13,328 nt of DNA. Origin: an uncultured Bacteroides sp. (GTDB lineage Bacteria > Bacteroidota > Bacteroidia > Bacteroidales > Bacteroidaceae). Both the position numbers and the translations under genes were made by a program. Below the pieces are notes generated by a model. That model saw only the letters and a list, made by a program, of their open reading frames with translations, did no database searches and was not told the DNA's origin. Location of the stretch: the NCBI GenBank assembly GCA_905197435.1, contig CAJJYX010000082.1, forward strand, positions 1 to 13,328, written 5' to 3'. Below are positions 6,674 to 12,620 of this stretch, in pieces (positions within the stretch are counted from its first letter, which is position 1; every line of letters begins with the position of its first letter).

Positions 6674-7290
6674 TGAAGATTATTGCTGTAGGAATGAACT
6701 ATGCTCTGCACAACAAAGAGCTGGGACATACACGCGAGAATAAGGAACCGGTTATCTTCCTGAAACCCGATTCGGCCATACTGAAAGATGGCAAGCCTTT
6801 CTTTATCCCCGACTTTTCTGATGAGGTGCATTATGAGACGGAAGTAGTCGTGCGCATCTGCCGGTTGGGCAAGAACATTGCCCCCCGCTTTGCTCATCGC
6901 TATTATGATGCGGTGACGGTGGGCATCGACTTCACCGCACGCGACCTGCAACGTAAGTTCCGTGAGGCAGGCAATCCGTGGGAACTCTGCAAAGGCTTCG
7001 ACAATTCGGCAGCCATCGGCACTTTCGTCCCTTTGGAGCAAGCGGGCGGCGATGTGCAGAATCTGGGCTTCCATCTGACGATTGATGGCAAGCAGGTGCA
7101 GCACGGCAACACGTCGGATATGCTCTTCCGGGTAGATGACATCATTGCTTACGTCAGCCGCTTCATGACCTTGAAAATAGGCGACCTGCTGTTCACGGGT
7201 ACACCTGCGGGAGTAGGCCCCGTCAGTATCGGGCAGCACTTGCAGGGCTATCTTGGGGAAGAGAAAGTCCTCGACTTCAATATCCGCTGA
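6673..7290 (+). CDS. Fumarylacetoacetate hydrolase (FAH) family protein, FAHD1-like
   Basis: Members hydrolyse or decarboxylate acylpyruvates and related 2-oxo acids in the cytosol using a divalent metal. The 205 residues form the short, single-domain FAHD1-like type. The metal ligands are visible: Glu55 and Glu57 in 'HYETEVVVRI' and Asp86 in 'GIDFTARD'. Other motifs are the 'FLKP' substrate loop (29-32), 'KGFDNSAAIG' and 'LLFTGTPAGVGPV'. Known relatives act as acylpyruvase or oxaloacetate decarboxylase; the substrate here cannot be read from sequence. It shares the rex transcript through a 1-nt stop/start overlap, hinting at a role tied to central carbon and redox state (inference). Confidence 0.93.
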   Translation: MKIIAVGMNYALHNKELGHTRENKEPVIFLKPDSAILKDGKPFFIPDFSDEVHYETEVVVRICRLGKNIAPRFAHRYYDAVTVGIDFTARDLQRKFREAGNPWELCKGFDNSAAIGTFVPLEQAGGDVQNLGFHLTIDGKQVQHGNTSDMLFRVDDIIAYVSRFMTLKIGDLLFTGTPAGVGPVSIGQHLQGYLGEEKVLDFNIR

Positions 7291-7311
7291 TTATCTTCGT
7301 CTTGTTTTTCC

Positions 7312-7342
7312 TTGCTACCTCGCTTTTTTTTCCGTACTTTCG
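7312..7342 (+). promoter_or_regulatory. Possible Bacteroides-type promoter for ispF
   Basis: TTG (7312-7314), a 20-nt spacer and TACTTTCG (7335-7342), one mismatch from TAnnTTTG. It lies in the 75-bp gap before ispF and would let ispF be made independently of rex. Confidence 0.5.
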
Positions 7343-7365
7343 TGTCAATTTAAAGAAGCAACGAT

Positions 7366-7845
7366 ATGAAGATACGTACAGGTTTCGGCTTTGACGTCCA
7401 CCAACTGGTGGCAGGGCGCGAACTTTGGCTGGGCGGCATCCGCCTGGAACATGAAAAGGGATTACTGGGGCACTCGGATGCAGACGTGCTCATCCATGCT
7501 ATCTGTGACGCACTGCTGGGTGCGGCGAATATGCGTGACATCGGCTATCATTTTCCCGATACCGCCGGTGAGTTCAAGAACATAGACAGCAAGATTCTGC
7601 TGAAGAAAACAATAGAGCTGATAGCTGCCAAAGGTTACTCAGTGGGCAACATCGACGCCACCATCTGCGCCGAGCGTCCTAAGCTGAAAGCCCACATCCC
7701 TGAAATGCAGCGCACGCTTGCCGCAGTGATGGGAATTGACGAAGACGATATCTCCATCAAGGCCACCACCACGGAGAAACTCGGCTTTACGGGCAGAGAG
7801 GAGGGAATATCCGCCTATGCCGTTGTGCTGATAGTGAAAGAATGA
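7366..7845 (+). CDS. ispF: 2-C-methyl-D-erythritol 2,4-cyclodiphosphate synthase
   Basis: IspF converts CDP-methylerythritol 2-phosphate to MEcPP, with release of CMP, in the non-mevalonate isoprenoid pathway. It is a homotrimer. The 159 residues are full length. The zinc ligands are Asp10 and His12 ('GFGFDVH') and His44 ('HSDADVLIH'). Further signatures are 'DIGYHFPDTAGEFKNIDS', 'NIDATICAERPKL', and 'KATTTEKLGFTGREEGISAYAV' near the end. The start is the first Met in frame and gives the usual N-terminus. The 45-bp gap to the next gene suggests shared transcription. Confidence 0.98.
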   Translation: MKIRTGFGFDVHQLVAGRELWLGGIRLEHEKGLLGHSDADVLIHAICDALLGAANMRDIGYHFPDTAGEFKNIDSKILLKKTIELIAAKGYSVGNIDATICAERPKLKAHIPEMQRTLAAVMGIDEDDISIKATTTEKLGFTGREEGISAYAVVLIVKE

Positions 7846-7890
7846 GGCTGACGCTAAAATGAAACCAACTAATTTAAATCATCCACTTAT

Positions 7891-8907
7891 ATGAAGAAAA
7901 TCTCCTTGACCTTTTGCCTGGCACTTTTATCCTCCTTGTTCTGCCCGGCACAAGTATCGCCTTTGCAGTTCAACAAGAACGGAGAGTTTAAAATCGTCCA
8001 GTTCACAGACATCCACTTCAAGTATGGCAACCCGGCTTCGGACATTGCCTTGAAGCGTATCGGCGAAGTGCTCGATGCCGAACGCCCCGATTTGGTAGTC
8101 TTTACCGGCGATGTAGTCTATGCCGCGCCTGCCGATACGGCCATGCGCAAGGTGCTTTCCTATGCCGCGGACCGTAAGATTCCTTTTGTCGTAACCTTTG
8201 GCAACCACGACAACGAGCAGGGAAAGACACGTGCCGAACTCTATGACGTTATCCGCTCCATGCCTTTCAATATCCAGCCCGACCGTGGCGGAGTGGAATC
8301 GCCCGACTATGTCCTTACACTGAAATCCTCGGACGGCGCGAAAGATGCAGCCCTGCTTTACTGTCTGGACTCCCATTCCTACTCCAAGCATCCCGACGTA
8401 AAGGGATACGACTGGTTCTCTTTCGACCAGGTGGACTGGTTCCGCCGGCAGAGTGCCGCCTATACAGCAAAGAACGGTGGGCAACCTTTGCCTGCACTGG
8501 CATTCTTCCACATCCCTCTGCCGGAATATAACGAAGCCGCTTCCGACGAAAACGCCATATTGATAGGGACCCGCATGGAAAAGGCTTGTGCTCCGGAGCT
8601 GAATACGGGCATGTTCACAGCCATGAAAGAGGCCGGCGATGTAATGGGCATGTTCGTCGGGCATGACCACGACAACGATTATGCCGTGATGTGGAAAGGC
8701 ATCCTGCTGGCTTACGGCCGTTTCACCGGTGGAAATACCGAGTACAACCACCTGCCCAACGGTGCGCGTGTCATTGTGATGAAGGAGGGTGCCCGTACTT
8801 TCACAACCTGGATTCGCTTGAAGGGCGGTCAAATCATCGACAAGACAATCTATCCCGATAGCTATGTGAAGGACGACTGGCGTAAGCGTCCGTTGGCAAC
8901 GGAGTAG
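7891..8907 (+). CDS. Exported calcineurin-like metallophosphoesterase
   Basis: This is a dimetal phosphoesterase predicted to be exported to the periplasm or beyond. The 338 residues begin with a type I signal peptide (MKK, hydrophobic run, probable cut after Ala20 in 'CPAQ'). All metallophosphoesterase blocks are present: Asp40-Ile-His42, Gly73-Asp74, Gly104-Asn105-His106-Asp107, His207 in 'FFHIPLPE', and Gly257-His258-Asp259-His260. The set resembles the Dcr2/purple-acid-phosphatase-like group common in Bacteroides. Substrate (phosphomonoester, diester or sugar phosphate) cannot be read. Cys18 is not in a proper lipobox, so a lipoprotein is unlikely. It follows ispF closely but has no obvious pathway link to it. 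Confidence 0.93.
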   Translation: MKKISLTFCLALLSSLFCPAQVSPLQFNKNGEFKIVQFTDIHFKYGNPASDIALKRIGEVLDAERPDLVVFTGDVVYAAPADTAMRKVLSYAADRKIPFVVTFGNHDNEQGKTRAELYDVIRSMPFNIQPDRGGVESPDYVLTLKSSDGAKDAALLYCLDSHSYSKHPDVKGYDWFSFDQVDWFRRQSAAYTAKNGGQPLPALAFFHIPLPEYNEAASDENAILIGTRMEKACAPELNTGMFTAMKEAGDVMGMFVGHDHDNDYAVMWKGILLAYGRFTGGNTEYNHLPNGARVIVMKEGARTFTTWIRLKGGQIIDKTIYPDSYVKDDWRKRPLATE

Positions 8908-8923
8908 GGCTGTCCCACAAAGT

Positions 8924-8946
8924 CGGCTTCTTTATAGCCGGAAGCC
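8924..8946 (+). other. Fold-back element after the phosphoesterase gene
   Basis: Two mutually exclusive small stems are possible: CGGCT with AGCCG, and GGCTTC (8925-8930) with GAAGCC (8941-8946). It lies 16 bp after the stop. There is no T-run, so a terminator role is only possible. Confidence 0.3.
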
Positions 8947-8973
8947 TATCCCCCTTCACCATAAACACTCTTG

Positions 8974-9051
8974 CTCATGCTGCGCGAGATGCACATCTCA
9001 CATTGTTCGAGATGCTCATCTCATGCAGCATGAGATGCACATCTCGTGCAG
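8974..9051. repeat. Palindrome array, 23-bp period (CTC-N9-GAG-ATGCNCAT)
   Basis: The 14-bp palindrome GAGATGCACATCTC occurs at 8986-8999 and 9032-9045. A one-base variant GAGATGCTCATCTC lies at 9009-9022. Starts are exactly 23 bp apart. The parts between are also CTC...GAG arms, as in CTCATGCAGCATGAG (9020-9034), and a leading CTCATGCTGCGCGAG (8974-8988). The array therefore alternates 15-nt CTC-N9-GAG and 8-nt ATGCNCAT blocks for a little over three periods. It could fold as alternative hairpins or serve as stacked protein sites on one DNA face (about two helical turns). No T-run follows, so it is not a standard terminator. Confidence 0.85.
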
Positions 9052-9191
9052 TAAGAACAATACCCTTCTGCCTCTTTACTTCCGTTGTCCTGTTTCCTCT
9101 CCTCTATTCTTCTTGCTCTGACGCGGCCGCCTTTCGGCCATTCACTCCTTTGCATTTTCAAGTGCCCCGTTTATAACATTGGCGTAAACGG

Positions 9192-9221
9192 TTGCCGTAT
9201 CGGCTGATTTTATTAATTTTG
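9192..9221 (+). promoter_or_regulatory. Bacteroides-type promoter for the Gfo/Idh/MocA oxidoreductase gene
   Basis: TTG (9192-9194), a 19-nt spacer and TAATTTTG (9214-9221), a perfect TAnnTTTG box. The leader to ATG 9244 would be only about 15 nt. Confidence 0.78.
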
Positions 9222-9243
9222 TCGGAAGAAAAAAGAATGCCTT

Positions 9244-10299
9244 ATGGACAGGATAAGAACCGGATTAGCCGCTTACGGAATGTCGGGACGTGTTTTCCAT
9301 GCCCCCTTCATCTCTACCAACCCCCATTATGAATTGACTGCCATTGTGGAGCGCAGCAAGGAGCTCTCACGCGAGAGGTATCCCGACGCCCGCATCGTGC
9401 GGAGCTTTGATGAGCTTATCGGACTGGAGGAACTGGATTTGGTTGTCGTCAACACACCCGACAACACTCATTATGAATATGTCCGCCGCGCCCTCGAAGC
9501 AGGCAAGCATGTGGTTGTGGAGAAGCCTTTCACCACCACCGTGGCAGAAGCAGAAGAACTTGTGGCCCTTGCCGGTGAAAAAGGGCTGACCTTAAGCGTT
9601 TACCAGAACCGCCGGTGGGACTGCGATTTCCTGACAGTCAAGGAAATACTTGCCAAAGGCTTGTTGGGACATCTGGTGGAGTTTGAGTCCACCTTCCCCC
9701 GCTACCGTAATTTCATCAAGCCGAATACCTGGAAGGAAACCGGAAAGGATGGCGGCGGGCTGACCTATAATCTGGGCGCCCACGTCATAGACCAGGCTGT
9801 GCAACTGTTCGGGATGCCCGAAGCTGTTTTTGCGGATATTGCCACATTGCGCAAGGGCGGCAAGGTGGATGATTATTTCATTATCCATCTGCTGCGTCCC
9901 TCCGAAGCGCCCGAAGTGAAGATAACGCTGAAGTCCAGCTATCTGATGTGCGAAAACGAGCCCCGTTTCGTCCTTCACGGCAGGGAAGGGTCTTACGTGA
10001 AGTATGGCCTCGACCCGCAGGAAGCGGCCTTGACCGAGGGTGCATTGCCCGGCACTCCGCATTGGGGCGAGGAAGACAAATCCTTCTGGGGACTGCTTCA
10101 TACGGAAAGGGACGGTAAGGTGGTGCGTGAGCCTTATCCGAGCCTTCCCGGCGATTATGCTGCCTTTTACGAGAATATCTACCGGCATATCCGCCACGGC
10201 GAACCGTTGCAGAGCGATGCCCGGGAGGTTGTCGGAGTCATCCGTCTGATAGAAGCCGCCTGGGAGAGCAGCCGCATGCAGCGTGTGGTCCGTATCTGA
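9244..10299 (+). CDS. Gfo/Idh/MocA-family NAD(P)-dependent oxidoreductase (YhhX/YdgJ-like)
   Basis: This is a cytosolic sugar or cyclitol dehydrogenase-type enzyme of 351 residues, the usual length. The N-terminal Rossmann domain (about 1-120) has 'GLAAYGMSGRVFHAPF' as dinucleotide loop and 'VVNTPDNTHYEYVRRALEAGKHVVVEKPF' with the family Glu93-Lys94-Pro95. 'YQNRRWDCDFLTV' (120-132) is the wording of the YhhX/YdgJ subgroup. The catalytic region is 'GGGLTYNLGAHVIDQAVQLFG' with His180; many relatives have Asp where Asn177 sits. The C-terminal beta-sheet domain follows. Substrate is unknown. It has its own promoter and converges on the minus-strand gene with only 10 bp between stops. Confidence 0.95.
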   Translation: MDRIRTGLAAYGMSGRVFHAPFISTNPHYELTAIVERSKELSRERYPDARIVRSFDELIGLEELDLVVVNTPDNTHYEYVRRALEAGKHVVVEKPFTTTVAEAEELVALAGEKGLTLSVYQNRRWDCDFLTVKEILAKGLLGHLVEFESTFPRYRNFIKPNTWKETGKDGGGLTYNLGAHVIDQAVQLFGMPEAVFADIATLRKGGKVDDYFIIHLLRPSEAPEVKITLKSSYLMCENEPRFVLHGREGSYVKYGLDPQEAALTEGALPGTPHWGEEDKSFWGLLHTERDGKVVREPYPSLPGDYAAFYENIYRHIRHGEPLQSDAREVVGVIRLIEAAWESSRMQRVVRI

Positions 10300-10309
10300 G
10301 AGAACCTTT

Positions 10310-11170
10310 TCACCCGGTGTGTCCGCGCAGCTTCACGTAGGTCAGCCGGGTATATCTGGTGTTTCCTGTCATATAGGTGCGCGCTATGCGTGCCGATGCT
10401 ATTTCCATGGTTTCCCCCACTTGGTAGGCATGCTCCACGGCGGGCAGCCGGCATGATTCCCGGCTTGCCGTGCGTGCATTCATCCGGATGCTGACGAAGT
10501 TGCCGGCGGAGTCTTTCAGCTTCAGCACTTGGCGTACATAGAAATAAGGGGTGGTCCCTTTGAACTGCGTCTTGTAGGGGTTGTCCTCCAGCCGCACACT
10601 GAGTACGGTCAGTGTCAGGTTCTCCACTTTTTCGCCTTCCTTTCCCAGGAAACGTCCGCCGTTGGCCTGCTGTGTTTTTCTCCGCTGTATGTCAAGATAG
10701 ACCGAATGGTAAATCTTGGCAATCTCTACAAAACGTTCCTGCTTGGGGATGCGCGGCCGGAACTTGAAGGCTATCCACGCAAGATAGGCGGGGTCTATAC
10801 GGAGGATTTCGTGCAGGAGGTGCCCGTGATATTTTCCGATGGAGATGATGTCGTCCCCTTTGCTCTGCATTCTTTTGGCGTTGTACTCCACAAGCAGCAG
10901 GCTGCGTGGCGAGTAGAAGCATAGCGTGCTTGCCATCCGCAGCGTTTCGTGAATGTCGGTGGAAAGGTCGCAAATGTAGAAGATGGACTGTCTTTCGGGC
11001 AGTGGAGAGTAAATCCACAAGGTATATTGGGGATGTCCCGGGCGGGGCAGTACCACAAGATAGGCGCCCGCCTCCTTGTAAGAGGCTCTCCCTTGATTGT
11101 ATGCACTCAGTTTGCTATACAACGAGTCTTGTTCAGCTTGCGGTATACCGGGTATGATTGGATTTGCCAT
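10310..11170 (-). CDS. Uncharacterised protein with ExoX-C-like GKYHG motif
   Basis: From ATG 11170 the protein has 286 residues; an upstream in-frame Met at 11233 is unlikely because the promoter lies between. There is no signal peptide or membrane segment. The middle (about 105-160) reads 'ISIGKYHGHLLHEILRIDPAYLAWIAFKF', matching the pattern of the small ExoX-like C-terminal/DUF3820-type domain ('FGKYKG..L.....YL.W'). That domain is often attached to 3'-5' exonucleases, but here no DEDD exonuclease domain is seen. The N-terminal part (1-100) is an unrecognised alpha/beta region. The C-terminal part (about 183-281) is strand-rich and could be an OB-like fold (inference). A nucleic-acid role is plausible but not shown. 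Confidence 0.85.
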   Translation of the reverse strand: MANPIIPGIPQAEQDSLYSKLSAYNQGRASYKEAGAYLVVLPRPGHPQYTLWIYSPLPERQSIFYICDLSTDIHETLRMASTLCFYSPRSLLLVEYNAKRMQSKGDDIISIGKYHGHLLHEILRIDPAYLAWIAFKFRPRIPKQERFVEIAKIYHSVYLDIQRRKTQQANGGRFLGKEGEKVENLTLTVLSVRLEDNPYKTQFKGTTPYFYVRQVLKLKDSAGNFVSIRMNARTASRESCRLPAVEHAYQVGETMEIASARIARTYMTGNTRYTRLTYVKLRGHTG

Positions 11171-11175
11171 AGCTC

Positions 11176-11209
11176 GGAATAATTTATTCCAAATATACGT
11201 TTTTGGAAT
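11176..11209. repeat. GGAAT inverted repeats over the promoter
   Basis: GGAATA / TATTCC (11176-11181 and 11185-11190) form one palindrome. ATTCCAAA / TTTGGAAT (11186-11193 and 11202-11209) form a second that shares an arm. The second spans the -7 box, the usual place for a repressor operator. Function is inferred from position only. Confidence 0.45.
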
Positions 11210-11220
11210 GAAAGCCCCAA
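11190..11220 (-). promoter_or_regulatory. Bacteroides-type promoter for the GKYHG-motif gene
   Basis: On the minus strand: TTG (complement of 11218-11220), a 20-nt spacer and TATATTTG (complement of 11190-11197), a perfect TAnnTTTG. The -7 box ends 19 nt before ATG 11170. It overlaps an inverted repeat with ATTCC/GGAAT arms. Confidence 0.75.
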
Positions 11221-11279
11221 GCGTTTTAAGCACTAATTAAGAAACCGCAAGTGCCGGCAGTGGCAAGAACGCGTTGCAA

Positions 11280-12335
11280 TTAGAAGCGTACCATTAATTC
11301 CAATACGATTTTGTCCTGCTCCGATTCCTTCGCTATGCAGTTTTTGGCATAGAAGTATTTCTCGTAGTTCAGCCGGAGGTCTGTGCGGAATGCTTTGCTG
11401 AGGCTGAAGGTGATGCCGCCCGTCAGACGTTGGCGCTTGTAGTCGGTCACAATCAGTCTGCCGGTTTCCTTATCGGTGGTTTTGGCATCGCTCTGGTCGG
11501 TCATCATGTCATAGCGCAGCAGGAAGGACATCTTGTTGAATACTTTCCGCAACGGCAGGTCGTAGTTGACGAAGGAGTTGACGGCTTGCACATCCTTGAA
11601 GGCGTTGCCGGAATATTGCTTGTACAAGTATTCGCCTTCGATATGGAAGCGTCCGGTTTCATAGTAGGCGCCGATGTCGTAGGACTTCATCCGTACTTCT
11701 TCCGGCTGGATGCTCTGCACGCTCAGTGTCAGGTTCAGTCCCTTGGCGAACAGCAACTGTGCTTTGGCGGAGTAGTTCACTTCTTTGTGCCATTCTTTTT
11801 GGTTGGTCAGCCCGGAACCGTTGAAGAGTCCTCCTTCCACGGTGATGGGTACGTCGGTGGGCAGGGTATATCCTACCGTGAAGCCCACATCCCGTACGTT
11901 GCCCACTTGCTTGGCGATGAACGAGCGGTTGGGGAAGTATTGTTGGTGTGGCGAGCGGTGGGCGTCGATGGTGAAGGGAACGCGCATTTGTCCGGCAGTG
12001 ACTGTCAGCCCCTTCGTCGGGAAAAGCCGGGCGTAGGCATCCAGCATCTTGATTTGGCCTTCGTCGGAAAGGTCTATCTCGGCTTTGTAGGCAACAATGG
12101 GCAGTACGTTGCCCGTCACGCTGATGCGTGCATTGCGCACCTCGAAACGTCCTGCTCCCATAGTGGTCTGATATTCGTATTTGGCACGGATGGTTCCGTG
12201 GACTTCCGGCAGGTAGTCTTTGGTTTCCATCTTCTCCTTCTCCACCCTTTTCCCGTCTTCATTGATGGAGGGTGTCTGGGCAATTGCAGCCAGTGGCAGC
12301 AGGGCAATCAGCATTGTCAATGCACTTTTCTTCAT
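11280..12335 (-). CDS. Phosphate-selective porin O/P-type outer-membrane protein
   Basis: This is a predicted outer-membrane beta-barrel of the porin O/P (OprO/OprP-like) family. The 351 residues start with a type I signal peptide (MKK, hydrophobic core, probable cut at Ala19-Gln20). The region after it, 'VHGTIRAKYEYQ....FEVRNARISVTGNVLPIVAYKAEIDLSDEGQIKMLDAYARLFP', is the typical start of the family barrel. Next comes 'VTAGQMRVPFTIDAHRSPHQQYFPNRSF'. Alternating strands follow, and the C-terminal residue is Phe ('LELMVRF'), the normal insertion signal. Whether it prefers phosphate cannot be read; in Bacteroidetes the family is broad. It is transcribed away from the GH74 gene. Confidence 0.92.
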   Translation of the reverse strand: MKKSALTMLIALLPLAAIAQTPSINEDGKRVEKEKMETKDYLPEVHGTIRAKYEYQTTMGAGRFEVRNARISVTGNVLPIVAYKAEIDLSDEGQIKMLDAYARLFPTKGLTVTAGQMRVPFTIDAHRSPHQQYFPNRSFIAKQVGNVRDVGFTVGYTLPTDVPITVEGGLFNGSGLTNQKEWHKEVNYSAKAQLLFAKGLNLTLSVQSIQPEEVRMKSYDIGAYYETGRFHIEGEYLYKQYSGNAFKDVQAVNSFVNYDLPLRKVFNKMSFLLRYDMMTDQSDAKTTDKETGRLIVTDYKRQRLTGGITFSLSKAFRTDLRLNYEKYFYAKNCIAKESEQDKIVLELMVRF

Positions 12336-12614
12336 GGTCTGTTGTTGTCGAATTATTTGTCGGCGGCAAAGTTCGGAAATACGTGTTGTGTTTTTGTGTC
12401 ATACATGTTGCATTGTTGTTACAAAAGCTGTCGGAGGGAAGCAGCATGGTGGGTGCTATTTTAATCTTTTTATGGCTTGATTTAGCTCTTCTTTATTATT
12501 AATGCATTGATTGCTAAGTCTGTATGCAAGATGCAACAAATGTTTCAGCCTGAAATATCAATGAAATGTTCTTATCTTTGATGCAAATATCAAGAACGTT
12601 TATTTAGAACCCTG
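12336..12614. other. Divergent promoter region between porin and GH74 genes
   Basis: This 279-bp AT-rich gap separates start codons pointing away from each other. A good promoter is seen only on the GH74 side. On the porin side the best candidate is a minus-strand GAACTTTG (complement of 12367-12374), one base from TAnnTTTG and with no good -33, so it is uncertain. Confidence 0.5.
12550..12580 (+). promoter_or_regulatory. Bacteroides-type promoter for the GH74 gene
   Basis: TATCTTTG (12573-12580) is a perfect TAnnTTTG box. The -33 is CTG (12550-12552), one base from TTG, with a 20-nt spacer. A palindrome with outer arms GTTCTT / AAGAAC (12568-12573 and 12592-12597) and inner TTGAT / ATCAA overlaps the -7 box and the expected start point, so it could be an operator. 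Confidence 0.62.
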
Positions 12615-12620
12615 ATGCTT

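Larger units (their letters stand above)
8908..9243. other. 336-bp intergenic region
   Basis: No gene is supported here. It holds, in order, a small fold-back after the phosphoesterase stop, a palindrome array with a 23-bp period (about 8974-9051), a pyrimidine-rich stretch (about 9061-9160) with nothing I recognise, and the promoter of the downstream oxidoreductase gene. Confidence 0.8.

Noticed and set aside
7891..7950. Lipoprotein signal on the phosphoesterase (Cys18)
   Set aside because: The residues before Cys18 (Ser-Leu-Phe) do not fit a lipobox, which needs a small residue just before Cys. A type I cut after Ala20 fits better.
7927..8832. Open frame of about 301 codons on the minus strand across the phosphoesterase gene
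   Set aside because: The plus strand holds every metallophosphoesterase motif plus a signal peptide, while the minus-strand translation has no recognisable domain. It is a codon-bias shadow.
8974..9054. CRISPR array
   Set aside because: The period is only 23 bp. The conserved part is a 14-bp palindrome and the intervening 9 bp are too short and too alike to be spacers. No cas gene is nearby.
11234..11279. Terminator after the porin gene on the minus strand
   Set aside because: Only short GC-rich pairings (TGCC/GGCA) with no following T-run on the minus strand were found, too weak to list.
11430..12464. Open frame of about 344 codons on the plus strand across the porin gene
   Set aside because: The minus strand encodes a complete signal-peptide-to-terminal-Phe outer-membrane barrel. 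The plus-strand product is an odd Gly/Val/His-rich sequence with no family signal.
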